A program made the translations under genes and the position numbers. DNA of 64,000 nt from M55B127 sp035269185. Its GTDB lineage: Bacteria > Bacillota > Halanaerobiia > Halanaerobiales > M55B127. The stretch lies in assembly GCA_964430875.1 (NCBI GenBank), contig CAYSHP010000005.1:1-64000 (forward strand), written 5' to 3'. Each line of letters begins with the position of its first letter. Positions within the stretch are counted from its first letter, which is position 1. Below, one piece after another: positions 53,958 to 62,957 of this stretch. A model generated the notes under the pieces. It saw only the letters and a list, made by a program, of their open reading frames with translations. It ran no database searches and was not told the origin of the DNA.

Positions 53958-54786
53958 TTTTGATTTTGACTATTACCAGGCAGCTAATGCTGAAGAAGCC
54001 GTTGAAAAATATTTAGAATTAAAAAATAAAAATAAAAATGTATCTTATTATAATGGTGGTACAGAAATAGTTACTTATGCCAGAAAAGATAAAATGAACT
54101 TCGATGCATTAATAGATATAAAAAATATACCTGCCTGCTCTGTTTTAAAAGAAGATGACAATAAAGTAATTATGGGGGCTTCTGTTTCTCTAAATGAGAT
54201 TGCAGAAAAAAATTATTTCCCACTTTTAAGTAAATCATCAGAAGTAATCGCAGACCATACCACCCGAAATCATATTACTTTGGGCGGTAATCTCACTGGT
54301 AGACTTCCCTATAAAGAAGCTCTATTACCTCTTTTAGTAGCTGAAGCAAAAGTTACTACTATAAATAAGGATGGCTATCAAACTAGGCCGATTACCGAAG
54401 TATTTGATAAAAGAATGGCTTTAGACCAGGAAGAAATTTTACTGCAAATAATTGTAGATAAAGATAAAACAAAACTGCCTTATTATCAAACTAGAAAAGT
54501 TAAGCAAAGTGAAATAGATTATCCTATTTTACACATTGCTGCCTTAAAAGAAAATGAACAAATAAAATTTGCCTTATCTTCATTATGTCCGTTCCCTTTT
54601 AGAGATGAAAATCTTGAAGAAATTATTAATGATAATTCATTAGAAAAAACCGAAAAAATTAATGAGATTGTTAATAATTTGCCGGTTCCAATCAACTCAA
54701 ACCTCAGAGGGGGCAAAGAATATAAAGAAATGCTATTTCGTAATTCTTTAGATGCCTGTTTAGACAGCCTGGGAGGTGGAAATTAA
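53950..54786 (+). CDS. Xanthine dehydrogenase-family FAD subunit
   Basis: A 278-residue FAD-binding subunit. The flavin motifs are YYNGGTEIV (usually GGGTD) and ITLGGNLTG (usually GGNI). The ATG at 53950 is chosen because AAGGAAGG lies 8 nt upstream; it overlaps the large subunit by 8 bp. It passes electrons between the iron-sulfur subunit and an acceptor. Confidence 0.88.
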   Translation: MISFDFDYYQAANAEEAVEKYLELKNKNKNVSYYNGGTEIVTYARKDKMNFDALIDIKNIPACSVLKEDDNKVIMGASVSLNEIAEKNYFPLLSKSSEVIADHTTRNHITLGGNLTGRLPYKEALLPLLVAEAKVTTINKDGYQTRPITEVFDKRMALDQEEILLQIIVDKDKTKLPYYQTRKVKQSEIDYPILHIAALKENEQIKFALSSLCPFPFRDENLEEIINDNSLEKTEKINEIVNNLPVPINSNLRGGKEYKEMLFRNSLDACLDSLGGGN

Positions 54787-55253
54787 TGAAAGCTTATAAA
54801 GGACATCAAGAAATTACCTTAAATATAAATAATGAAATTTATAATATTGTAGTAACTCCTCATGAAACATTATTAAATGTTATTAGAGAAAAACTAGAAT
54901 TAACAGGTCCCAAACCGGGTTGTGAAAATGGTGACTGTGGAGCCTGCACTGTATTGATAGATGATAAACCTTATAAATCCTGTATGGCGCTCGCAGTTGA
55001 AATGGAAGGAAGAGAAATAACTACTGTGGAAGGACTGGAAAACACCGCTATTCAAGAGGCCTTTATTGATAAAGAAGGTTATCAATGCGGTTATTGTACA
55101 TCAGGCTTTTTAGTTAATGCCTTTGCTCTTTTAGAGAAATACGAAAAACCGGAAGAAAGTACAATTAAAGAATGGTTAAGTAGTAATCTATGTAGATGTA
55201 CAGGTTATGAAGGAATTGAAAAAGCGGTTGAAAAAGTCATTGATAATAGATAA
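54786..55253 (+). CDS. Xanthine dehydrogenase-family [2Fe-2S] subunit
   Basis: A 155-residue subunit with two [2Fe-2S] clusters: the plant-ferredoxin set in GCENGDCGACTVLI plus the later Cys of KSC, and the second set QCGYC and CRCTG. Its ATG overlaps the last base of the FAD gene (TAATG). It completes the heterotrimer. Confidence 0.93.
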   Translation: MKAYKGHQEITLNINNEIYNIVVTPHETLLNVIREKLELTGPKPGCENGDCGACTVLIDDKPYKSCMALAVEMEGREITTVEGLENTAIQEAFIDKEGYQCGYCTSGFLVNAFALLEKYEKPEESTIKEWLSSNLCRCTGYEGIEKAVEKVIDNR

Positions 55254-55279
55254 GTCTTAAAAAATAATATTTGATTTAT

Positions 55280-55311
55280 AAAGCCCCAAATTAATTTGGG
55301 GCTTTCTTTAT
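55280..55311 (+). terminator. Terminator of the molybdenum hydroxylase operon
   Basis: AAGCCCCAAATT (55281-55292) and AATTTGGGGCTT (55293-55304) form a GC-rich stem closed by an AT-rich loop, then TTCTTTATT. Confidence 0.85.
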
Positions 55312-55391
55312 TGAATTATATATAAATATATGATATGTTTTTAATGTCAAATTAAATATAAAGTCAAAATCATCGAAAGGAGGTATTCATA

Positions 55392-56549
55392 TTGTCATTT
55401 AAAGTTTTTAATTTTATTTATTATATGACTATGGCTGCGAAATCATTTTTTAACATACATTTTAGTAATCTTGGCTATACTTCTACTCAAATTGGAACAA
55501 TTAATTCCATTGCTAGAGGAGTAGCACTTTTTATTTTACCAATCTGGGGTATGGCTTCAGATAATTTCAAAGCTAATAAAAGAGTTCTTCAGTTTGCAAT
55601 ATTTGGCACAATGGCATTTAGTTTAATATTTTTAACTACTTCAAATTTTATAATAATAATTATGTTAATGGTATTTTTATCGTCTTTTATGAATCCAATC
55701 AGACCATTATATGATAGTTTATTGTTTAGTAATTTAGGTGAAGAAGGTCAAAATAAATATGGTCGTTATAGATTATGGGGTTCTATTGGATATACTATTA
55801 TTGTGCCTATCTTAGGTTACTTCTTAGAAGGCACAAATGTTTCAAATACATTTTATGTAATGGCAGGACTTTTATTTTTAACATTGCTAATTAGTTTTAA
55901 ATTACCAAAAAATAAAATACAAGAACAAACCAATACAGAAGATAATGAGAACGAAGGTAGATTTGCTCATATAGGTATACTATTTCAAAATAAATTATTT
56001 GTTGCCTTTTTAATTTATGTATTTTTTATGCAAATAACCATGAATGGTAATTTAACTTATTTCCCACTTTATGTTTTAGAATATGGTGGAAAAGAGGGAC
56101 TGTTTGGACTAACTAAGATGGTAGGTTCAATTAGTGAGATATTAATTTTAATATTTTCTGATAAAATACTTGATAGATTTAATATCAAACATATTTTTGG
56201 TGTTTCATCCTCAGCTTTTGTAATCAGATGGATCTTATTGGGCCTTTTCCCAATGAAAAGTATCTTTTTAGGATCTCAAATCTTACACAGTCTATCTTTT
56301 GGATTATTTTATGTAACATGTGTTAACTTTATTAATAAAGTTACATGTGATGAAGCAAAATCCACTGCACAAAATGTATTCACTTCTGTTTATATCGGAT
56401 TAGGAAGTATTGTTGGTAATATGGTAGGTGGAGTTATCTTTGATAAATTAGGTGGAGATATTATGTATCTAACCTGGGCAGCAGTTGCATTCACAGCCGG
56501 TTTAGGATACTATATTTTCTTAAATCAAACAGAAAAAAGAGTAGCCTAA
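55392..56549 (+). CDS. MFS transporter (LacY/HcaT-like)
   Basis: A 385-residue, twelve-span transporter that fits the MFS_1_like/nucleoside or phenylpropionate permease group (GYTSTQIGTINSIARGVALF; KYGRYRLWGSIGYTI). TTG start with AAAGGAGG upstream. Although separated from the hydroxylase genes by a terminator, the position suggests uptake of its substrate; this is inference. Confidence 0.8.
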   Translation: MSFKVFNFIYYMTMAAKSFFNIHFSNLGYTSTQIGTINSIARGVALFILPIWGMASDNFKANKRVLQFAIFGTMAFSLIFLTTSNFIIIIMLMVFLSSFMNPIRPLYDSLLFSNLGEEGQNKYGRYRLWGSIGYTIIVPILGYFLEGTNVSNTFYVMAGLLFLTLLISFKLPKNKIQEQTNTEDNENEGRFAHIGILFQNKLFVAFLIYVFFMQITMNGNLTYFPLYVLEYGGKEGLFGLTKMVGSISEILILIFSDKILDRFNIKHIFGVSSSAFVIRWILLGLFPMKSIFLGSQILHSLSFGLFYVTCVNFINKVTCDEAKSTAQNVFTSVYIGLGSIVGNMVGGVIFDKLGGDIMYLTWAAVAFTAGLGYYIFLNQTEKRVA

Positions 56550-56567
56550 TTAAACTACTCTTTTTTT
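56533..56567 (+). terminator. Terminator overlapping the MFS stop codon
   Basis: GAGTAG (56539-56544) pairs with CTACTC (56555-56560), extended by A/T pairs, then seven T. The stem starts within the last codons of the gene. Confidence 0.8.
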
Positions 56568-56609
56568 ATTCCTTTTTATTTTCTTTTTTATTTTTACTTT
56601 TAAGTATAA

Positions 56610-57668
56610 TCAAAACCAATCCTTCCATTTGAAATATATCAGCATCATGACAGCAACCACAAACATCACAATCATAACTATTGGATAACCCATTTTCATA
56701 TCAAGTTCAGGCATATACTTAAAGTTCATACCATAGACTCCAGCAATAAAGGTTAAAGGAATAAATATAGTCGCAACTATAGTCAAGACCTGCATCACTT
56801 CATTCATCTTATTGCTTGAACTTGACATATAGATATCAAGCATCGAACTTAACATATCTCTCAATACTTCAATTTCATCAATAACCTGAGTTAAGTGATC
56901 ATAGACATCTTTTAAATAAATTTCAGTTGATTCTTTAATATAATCACTTCTAGACCTTATTAACTTATTATCAATCTGAATTAAAGGCCAGACAATCTTT
57001 CTTAAAAAGATCATTTCCTTTTTATATTCCTGAATCATTTCAAGATCTCCCTGTGCTGGTTCTTCAATTAACTTATCTTCTAAGTTTTCAATCATAATAC
57101 CTAGGTCTTCTAAAACAGCCAGATATTTATCTACTATAGCATCTATAAGGGTATAGGCTAAGTAATCACTGCCAGAACTCCTTATCTTACCTTTCATCCT
57201 TCTAATACGTTCTCTTATTGGTTCTAAGGCCTCTGTCCCTTTTTCTTGAAATGAAACAACAACATCTTCATTTATAACTAAACTAATCTGAGCAGTTTTA
57301 ACCTCTTTATTGTTTAAGTAGATAGAATTCAAAATGATTACAAGAGCATTTTCTTGTTCTTCTAATTTAGGCCTCTGCCTGGTATTCCAAATATCTTCAA
57401 GTACTAAGGGGTGTAAATCAAATCTAACGCCCACTTTTGAAATCACTTCTCTATCATGGACGCCATCAATATCAACCCACTTTTTATATCCTTCTACTGG
57501 TTGAAATATTTCTTCAGATAATTCATCATATTTTTCTTCAATTATTTCTTCATTATTATAAGTGAAAACTCTTATAGTAACATCTTCTTCTTTTACTTTA
57601 TCATCATATTGTAATAGTCCTGGTGGACTACCACTATCATCAATAGATTTTTTATGAAACTCTTTCAA
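56610..57668 (-). CDS. corA: CorA-type magnesium/cobalt channel
   Basis: A 352-residue CorA protein: large cytoplasmic alpha/beta domain, then two C-terminal membrane segments with the selectivity motif GMN (GVYGMNFKYMP). TTG start after GGAGG. It is last in a pair with the MscS gene, 14 nt apart. Confidence 0.93.
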   Translation of the reverse strand: MKEFHKKSIDDSGSPPGLLQYDDKVKEEDVTIRVFTYNNEEIIEEKYDELSEEIFQPVEGYKKWVDIDGVHDREVISKVGVRFDLHPLVLEDIWNTRQRPKLEEQENALVIILNSIYLNNKEVKTAQISLVINEDVVVSFQEKGTEALEPIRERIRRMKGKIRSSGSDYLAYTLIDAIVDKYLAVLEDLGIMIENLEDKLIEEPAQGDLEMIQEYKKEMIFLRKIVWPLIQIDNKLIRSRSDYIKESTEIYLKDVYDHLTQVIDEIEVLRDMLSSMLDIYMSSSSNKMNEVMQVLTIVATIFIPLTFIAGVYGMNFKYMPELDMKMGYPIVMIVMFVVAVMMLIYFKWKDWF

Positions 57669-57682
57669 TGTATATACCTCCG

Positions 57683-58480
57683 TTATTTATCAAGATGTAC
57701 ATCCATTTGTGGATATGGAATACCAATATCTTCTTCATCAAATCTTAATTTAACAGTTTCCTGCATATCATAATATACTTTCCAATAGTTTGCAGTATCA
57801 ATCCAAATTTTTACATCAAAGTTTACAGAGCTACCAGCTAATTCTCCCACTTCAATAACCGGGGCTGGATCATCTAAAATCAAATCATTTTCAGCTACAA
57901 TTTCTTTTAAAAGATTTTTCGCCTTTTTAATATCATCATCATAGCCAATACCAAAGACCATATCAAGCCTTCTCTGTTCATAAGCAGAATAGTTAATAAT
58001 ATCTGAATTAGAAAGATCTCCATTTGGTATTACAATCTGTTTATGGTCAGGTGTATTTAATACTGTATAAAGAATTTGAATTTCGACAACAGTACCTCTA
58101 TGGCCAACTGCTTCAATAAAGTCGCCTGCTTTAAAAGGTTTGGAAAGTAGAATTAAAACTCCACCCGCGAAATTTGCTAAACTACCTTGTAAAGAAAGGC
58201 CTATTGCAAAGGACATCGCACCTAATACAGCCACAAAGGAAGTCATTTCAATGCCTAAAGTGGCAGCAGCTGATAAGAATAATAAAACATTAAGTAAAGC
58301 TTTTGAAACAGATTTTAGAAATTTCATTAAAGTCGGTTCAATCTTATCTTTGAAGGATTTTTCAAATAAGTTTACAATATACTTAATTACTTTCATACCT
58401 ATAAATATTATTATTATTGCAAAAATTAGTTTTAGACCATATTGAATAACTAGATCCTGTAATTGACTAACATAATCCAT
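57683..58480 (-). CDS. mscS: Small-conductance mechanosensitive channel (MscS family)
   Basis: A 265-residue MscS with three membrane segments; TM3 is the Gly/Ala-rich pore helix (GLSLQGSLANFAGGVLILLSKPF). The beta domain (GTVVEIQILYTVLNT) and the IPNGDLSNSDIINYS block follow. The ATG at 58480 has AGGAGGG upstream. It releases solutes on osmotic downshock, fitting a salt-adapted cell. Confidence 0.94.
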   Translation of the reverse strand: MDYVSQLQDLVIQYGLKLIFAIIIIFIGMKVIKYIVNLFEKSFKDKIEPTLMKFLKSVSKALLNVLLFLSAAATLGIEMTSFVAVLGAMSFAIGLSLQGSLANFAGGVLILLSKPFKAGDFIEAVGHRGTVVEIQILYTVLNTPDHKQIVIPNGDLSNSDIINYSAYEQRRLDMVFGIGYDDDIKKAKNLLKEIVAENDLILDDPAPVIEVGELAGSSVNFDVKIWIDTANYWKVYYDMQETVKLRFDEEDIGIPYPQMDVHLDK

Positions 58481-58498
58481 AATAATCACCCTCCTATG

Positions 58499-58531
58499 GA
58501 AAAAATTAAAGGGGTAGCTCGGCTACCCCTT
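58499..58531 (-). terminator. Terminator of the nucleotidase gene
   Basis: On the minus strand AAGGGGTAGC and GCTACCCCTT form a 10-bp stem with a 3-nt loop, followed by TAATTTTTT. Confidence 0.9.
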
Positions 58532-58547
58532 ATAGCTTATTATTTAA

Positions 58548-60194
58548 CTACTCTGTTGGAATTACAAGTTTTTGACCTACATAAATCATATTACGACTTT
58601 CCATATTATTTGTTTCTACAATTGCATCAACTTTTACATTGAACATTCTAGAGATTTTTGCAAGATAATCTCCTTCTTCTACAGTATAAACATAGTTGCC
58701 ATTTTGTTGGTCAACTTCGATAATTCTGCCTTCTTCTTTAGGAGCAACTGTACCTCTTTGGCTGATATAGTTCATTACTAATTCTTCTAATCCACCAGCT
58801 TCAATGACAGTTTCAGTACCTTTAAATACTTCATAACCGTCTCCACCAGCTGCCATAAAGTCATTTGTTGCTACTTCATAAACTGCATCATGGTCAACAG
58901 GTTCTCCATTAACTTTAAGACTGATTACTCTTTCGCCCACAGATCTTTCGCCATCAAATACAATTTGCATTCCGGCTACTTGTGGAAAGAGACCTTCCAG
59001 TGCAGGATATTGTGATAAACCATGTTCTACAGCATCAAGAAGTTGGGCACCAGTTAACTTTTTAACTACAGTTGTATTACCAAATGGTAAGACAGTAATT
59101 ACTTCACCTTTTGTAACTTCGCCTTCGTCAATAGATGCTCTAATTCCACCACCATTAGTAATTGCAACATCAGCCTCTGTTTTAGCTAACATTGAATCTG
59201 CTACTAAGTTACCTAGATTAGTTTCTCCAGATCTAACATTAGCTCTTTCTCCATCTAATTCTACAGAAGTTTTACCTACAACAGCAGAAGTAATTTCTTC
59301 GTTTTCAGCTTGTACTTCTTCAATTACACTTAAAACAGCTTCATCTTTTTGAACATCGGCTGCATCTTCTTTTGTAATTAAACTAGCTTGAGCTGTCACT
59401 TCTCCTTCAGAGATAGAGACATCAACAACACCAAGATTCTTATCATATTCACCCGCTTGTGCGATTAAGGTTCCATTAACCATTAAACCTTCTTCTAAAA
59501 CAGTGTGACTGTGACCATCAATAATCACATCAATACCAGATACATTTTCAGCTACACCTCTACTTGTGTATTCGCTTCCTTCTGATAAACCCAAGTGAGA
59601 TAAAGCAATAATCATATCAGTTTGATCTGAAAGTTCTTCTACCATTTCAGCTGCTACAGTATAAGGATCTTCAAAGGTTAATCCTTCTACATTTTTGGGA
59701 TGAGTTTTGTAAGTTGTTTCTGGAGTAGCTAACCCAAAAATACCTACCTTAACACCAGCAATTTCTTTAATGGTATAAGGTTCTACTAATTGTGGGTCTA
59801 AATTAGCAGCTAACACTGGGAAATTAGCCATTTCTTCTAGCTCTTTAATTCTTTCTTGACCAAAGTTAAAGTCATGGTTACCTAAAACCATTGCATCATA
59901 ACCCATTTCATTTAAAATTCGTACAGCAGCTTCACCTTCATTAAGGTTTACTATAGTCTGACCATGAAAAGTATCACCTGCATCTAACAATAAGACATCG
60001 CCTTCACTACGGTGTTCTTTAACTAAAGTAGCCACCTTTGGAAATCCCATACCAGCATAGCTTCCTTCTTCAATTCTACCATGTGTATCATTGGTGTGTA
60101 GAATTTGGAAAGTTGCATCTTGTGCTAAAACGGTTCCCACCATTGACAGCACCATCACCAATACCAGAGTTGTAACTAAAAACTTTCTTTTCAT
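58548..60194 (-). CDS. UshA-type 5'-nucleotidase with C-terminal LysM
   Basis: A 548-residue exported phosphoesterase. Signal peptide about 1-25 without lipobox; metallophosphoesterase domain (LHTNDTHGRIE, DAGDTFHG, LGNHDFNFG, DGHSHT); 5'-nucleotidase C-terminal domain (NGGGIRASI, LPFGNTTV); then a LysM domain (about 500-546, YTVEEGDYLAKISRMFNV). LysM should tether it to peptidoglycan. Likely frees phosphate or nucleosides from extracellular nucleotides. Monocistronic. Confidence 0.93.
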   Translation of the reverse strand: MKRKFLVTTLVLVMVLSMVGTVLAQDATFQILHTNDTHGRIEEGSYAGMGFPKVATLVKEHRSEGDVLLLDAGDTFHGQTIVNLNEGEAAVRILNEMGYDAMVLGNHDFNFGQERIKELEEMANFPVLAANLDPQLVEPYTIKEIAGVKVGIFGLATPETTYKTHPKNVEGLTFEDPYTVAAEMVEELSDQTDMIIALSHLGLSEGSEYTSRGVAENVSGIDVIIDGHSHTVLEEGLMVNGTLIAQAGEYDKNLGVVDVSISEGEVTAQASLITKEDAADVQKDEAVLSVIEEVQAENEEITSAVVGKTSVELDGERANVRSGETNLGNLVADSMLAKTEADVAITNGGGIRASIDEGEVTKGEVITVLPFGNTTVVKKLTGAQLLDAVEHGLSQYPALEGLFPQVAGMQIVFDGERSVGERVISLKVNGEPVDHDAVYEVATNDFMAAGGDGYEVFKGTETVIEAGGLEELVMNYISQRGTVAPKEEGRIIEVDQQNGNYVYTVEEGDYLAKISRMFNVKVDAIVETNNMESRNMIYVGQKLVIPTE

Positions 60195-60552
60195 TTACAT
60201 ATTCCCCCTAAATTAATTATTAATCTATATGATTTTAATTGTTACCTGCTTTTAACATCTTTAATATTTAAATTATTGATACAAAAATTTACATGATTTG
60301 TTTAATATGATAATAATTGTCTTCAATAAATTTCATTTCTACACTCTAAAAATAAAGTAGTGATTACCTTCAACTAATTTGGACTCTAAAAATTTGCATA
60401 TACATTATTACTTAAAAAATAGACCTTAAAAATTCATATTATTTTTGTTTATTGTATTATATATAATTCAATGATTTTACTTAATTACCTGCATGTAATT
60501 ATACAATTTAACCGATTTTAGACCTCTAATTATTAATTATCCAAAAACTAAC
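60195..60552. other. Gene-free AT-rich region with 40-bp-spaced repeats
   Basis: No reading frame worth calling. A 10-14 nt element, ACTCTAAAAATAA / ACTCTAAAAATTT / ACCTTAAAAATTC, begins at 60343, 60383 and 60423, exactly 40 bp apart. Separately, AATTAC and GTAATT (60483-60500) form an inverted repeat around CTGCAT. The region probably holds the promoter of the nucleotidase gene, but no -35/-10 pair stands out. Confidence 0.5.
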
Positions 60553-61086
60553 TTAGTCTTGATCTTTAAAACCTTTCCTGATTACTTTATAATCATTATT
60601 TTTAGTAACCAATTTATAAATATTAAAATTGGTTTTCATATCAATTTCTGGATGACGGACCGCAAAATTTATGGACGCAGAGCCTTCTTGACCAGTTCTG
60701 ATTCTATGAAACACTTTAACTGAAGTTGATAAAATTGCCCCTCCATCATAAATCAATTCTCCATTTCTTTTAATTGAATGAGGGGAAATTTCGAATTTTT
60801 CAATTTTTCCATGTTCCGGAGTATATAAATCTACATGTCTAGTACCGAATAAAACTAAAAGATTATCTTCCTGGTGGGGGTGCATATACCAAGGCCTTTT
60901 AACCTCACCTATGCTACCCGGAGATAAAGCATTTTCTGCGTGAATCACTCTATCAATACCATCAACATTAGACAGATAATCCATATTTACCAGATCAAAG
61001 ACAACTCCTTCAGTCTTTCTAAATACTTTAAGTGGGATGACTTTAAACATATTTTTTTCAGCTGTAATAACTTCTTTATACTCCAT
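60553..61086 (-). CDS. Cupin-like hypothetical protein
   Basis: A 177-residue protein with a cupin-like segment RPWYMHPHQEDNLLVLFGTRHVDLYTP (metal-binding His pattern, residues about 65-90) and a second half HRIRTGQEGSASINFAV. It recalls dTDP-sugar epimerase/WxcM-like cupins but with no sugar genes nearby. Monocistronic after the ArsR terminator. Confidence 0.65.
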   Translation of the reverse strand: MEYKEVITAEKNMFKVIPLKVFRKTEGVVFDLVNMDYLSNVDGIDRVIHAENALSPGSIGEVKRPWYMHPHQEDNLLVLFGTRHVDLYTPEHGKIEKFEISPHSIKRNGELIYDGGAILSTSVKVFHRIRTGQEGSASINFAVRHPEIDMKTNFNIYKLVTKNNDYKVIRKGFKDQD

Positions 61087-61109
61087 AATATTTCCTCCTT
61101 ATTTTTAAA

Positions 61110-61143
61110 TAAAAAAATCCTCCCTGCTTTATAAGGAAGGATT
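61110..61143 (-). terminator. Terminator of the arsR-type gene
   Basis: On the minus strand AATCCTTCC and GGGAGGATT form a 9-bp stem (one G-U), followed by seven T. Confidence 0.85.
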
Positions 61144-61149
61144 AATATA

Positions 61150-61443
61150 TTATTCTTTTTCAAAAATAGTATTTATTATTTTTTTCACTTCATCATTTTT
61201 AACATAGTACTTAATTTCCACTCCATTTCTTTGACCTTCTATTATATTGAGATCTTTCAGTTTGGTTAAATGTTGTGAAAGAGTAGATTGAGGTATATCT
61301 AAACAAGACTGCATTTTAGTTACATTATATCCTTCGCTCTCCATTAAGCCTTTCACTACACATAAGCGAATTGGATGTGAAATTGCTTTTAAAAGTTTAG
61401 CTTTCTCTTTAATTTCTTCCATATCTTTTATTATATTTTCCAA
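61150..61443 (-). CDS. ArsR-family transcriptional repressor
   Basis: A 97-residue winged-helix protein (LKAISHPIRLCVVKGLME, then recognition helix DIPQSTLSQHLTKLKDLNII). The metal-binding ELCVCD motif of ArsR/SmtB is absent; there are two Cys, in RLCVV and QSCLDIP, which might be redox or sulfide responsive. Divergent from the mrp operon; both promoters carry the same 19-bp element, so it likely represses both. Confidence 0.88.
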   Translation of the reverse strand: MENIIKDMEEIKEKAKLLKAISHPIRLCVVKGLMESEGYNVTKMQSCLDIPQSTLSQHLTKLKDLNIIEGQRNGVEIKYYVKNDEVKKIINTIFEKE

Positions 61444-61466
61444 AGTTAGTCCCTCCTAATCGTTTT

Positions 61467-61505
61467 CTATATCTATATATTATGAAATTATGATATTTAA
61501 GTCAA
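61467..61505 (-). promoter_or_regulatory. arsR promoter with 19-bp element over the -10
   Basis: On the minus strand TTGACT (61505-61500), a 17-nt spacer and TAATAT (61482-61477). The element TCATAATATATAGATATAG (61485-61467) covers the -10 and start site. Confidence 0.75.
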
Positions 61506-61533
61506 GAAATTTGTGAAAAATGATAAATTACAT

Positions 61534-61572
61534 TTGACAAATATATTTATATATCATAATATTTAGATATAG
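61534..61572 (+). promoter_or_regulatory. mrp promoter with the same 19-bp element
   Basis: TTGACA (61534-61539), a 17-nt spacer and TAATAT (61557-61562). The element TCATAATATTTAGATATAG (61554-61572) differs from the arsR copy at one position. Confidence 0.78.
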
Positions 61573-61628
61573 TGATAAATATTTGGACTTCCAAGTGAAC
61601 TATATCACACTTCAAAGGGGGATTAGAA

Positions 61629-62120
61629 TTGAATTTTAAAAGGTTTTTTTCTACACTAATTATTTATTTTATCTTCTGGTTAGCCTATACAAGTAGTTTT
61701 GCCACAGAAGAATTGTTAATAGGTATAGTAATTGCAGCTTTATTGTCTCTTTTTACATATAAAAGTTTTTCACAGATAAAAAGTGATAATAATATCTTTA
61801 AGAGAATTACTTCTTTTATAACCTATATACCTATTTTTATCATTGAAATGGTTAAAGCTAATATCGATGTGGCTCGCCGAGTAATAAATCCAAATTTACC
61901 TATTAATCCAGGTATAGTAAAAATTAATACAGATTTAAAATCAGATTATGCTAAATTGTTTTTAGCAAATTCTATTACCTTAACTCCGGGAACATTGACC
62001 ATGGATGTTAAGGATGAAAATCTATATATACACTGGATTGATGTTGTTAGTACTAATAAAGATGAGCAAAAAGAGCAAATTGCTGGTAAATTTGAAGATA
62101 CGCTTGGGGGGATTTTTTAA
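61629..62120 (+). CDS. mrpE: Mrp antiporter subunit MrpE
   Basis: A 163-residue MrpE/MnhE subunit: two membrane spans, then the cytoplasmic part ANSITLTPGTLTMDVKDENLYIHWIDV, the family hallmark. TTG start after GGGGG. First gene of the operon; order E-F-G-(MbhD-like)-B-C resembles Mbh/Mrp clusters of anaerobes rather than the A-to-G order of Bacillus. Confidence 0.93.
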   Translation: MNFKRFFSTLIIYFIFWLAYTSSFATEELLIGIVIAALLSLFTYKSFSQIKSDNNIFKRITSFITYIPIFIIEMVKANIDVARRVINPNLPINPGIVKINTDLKSDYAKLFLANSITLTPGTLTMDVKDENLYIHWIDVVSTNKDEQKEQIAGKFEDTLGGIF

Positions 62121-62371
62121 TGTTTAGCTTTGTGTTCATTTTAATTTTCATTTCAATAGTATTTGGAGCTTACCGATTTATAAAAGGTCCTTCCTCTCCA
62201 GATAGGGTTGTTGCCTTAGATACCTTAACCACAGTAGTATCAGTTGCCTTAGTTGTTGGAGCCTTGTTCTTTAAAAATTATATCCTATTAGATATTTCAT
62301 TTGTATTTGCTGCTCTTTCCTTTACAAGTGTTATAGTAATTTCTCGTTATTTAGAAGGTGATAAATCATGA
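62120..62371 (+). CDS. mrpF: Mrp antiporter subunit MrpF
   Basis: An 83-residue, three-span MrpF/MnhF subunit; RFIKGPSSPDRVVALDTL is the signature. It overlaps mrpE by one base. Confidence 0.93.
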   Translation: MFSFVFILIFISIVFGAYRFIKGPSSPDRVVALDTLTTVVSVALVVGALFFKNYILLDISFVFAALSFTSVIVISRYLEGDKS

Positions 62372-62718
62372 TCTTTATCTCATTGATAGGTTATATACTT
62401 ATTATCGTCGGAAGTATATTTTTACTTTTAGGTGCTTTAGGAATTGTTAGAATGCCTGACTTATATAATAGGATTCAAGCTGGTACTAAAGCAACTACAT
62501 TAGGAGCTTTATCAGCTATTATTGGTGTAGGATTGGTTGAACCAAGTTGGTTTTTTAAAACTTTAATTATTGCTGTATTTATAGTATTAACCAACCCAAT
62601 TGGTAGTCACAGCATTGCTCGTTCCGCTTATAAAAGTGGGTTAAAACCGGTTTTGAGCTCAGACATTGATGAATATGAAGAAAAAGACATCGAGAATGAA
62701 AGAAGTGATAGCGCATGA
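62368..62718 (+). CDS. mrpG: Mrp antiporter subunit MrpG
   Basis: A 116-residue, three-span MrpG/MnhG subunit (LLGALGIVRMPDLYNRIQAGTKATTLG is the family block, residues about 22-48). ATGA overlap with mrpF. A charged C-terminal tail of about 25 residues is longer than in many homologues. Confidence 0.92.
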   Translation: MIFISLIGYILIIVGSIFLLLGALGIVRMPDLYNRIQAGTKATTLGALSAIIGVGLVEPSWFFKTLIIAVFIVLTNPIGSHSIARSAYKSGLKPVLSSDIDEYEEKDIENERSDSA

Positions 62719-62957
62719 TGATTATCAGTTATTTACTTATTTTATTAATGATTATAGGAGCATTAGCAGCAGTAATGTTTGAAAATTTATTAAATTCTAT
62801 AATTTCATTAGGTTTGGTAAGTTTAATTGCAGCTGCTTTAATGTACTTTTTAAAAGCACCTGATGTAGCTATGACCGAAGCTATTATTGGGGCTGGATTA
62901 ACAACTTCTATTTTTATATTTACATTATTAAAAATTAAAAGAGGTGATAACCAGTGA
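62715..62957 (+). CDS. MbhD/DUF4040-type antiporter subunit
   Basis: An 80-residue, three-span protein matching the C-terminal portion of MrpA that stands alone as MbhD in Mbh-type complexes (ALMYFLKAPDVAMTEAIIGAGL). ATGA overlap with mrpG. Its separate form shows that the large MrpA subunit is split here. Confidence 0.88.
   Translation: MMIISYLLILLMIIGALAAVMFENLLNSIISLGLVSLIAAALMYFLKAPDVAMTEAIIGAGLTTSIFIFTLLKIKRGDNQ

Noticed and set aside
60343..60436. CRISPR array
   Set aside because: Only three degenerate 10-14 nt repeats, far shorter than CRISPR repeats, and no cas genes.
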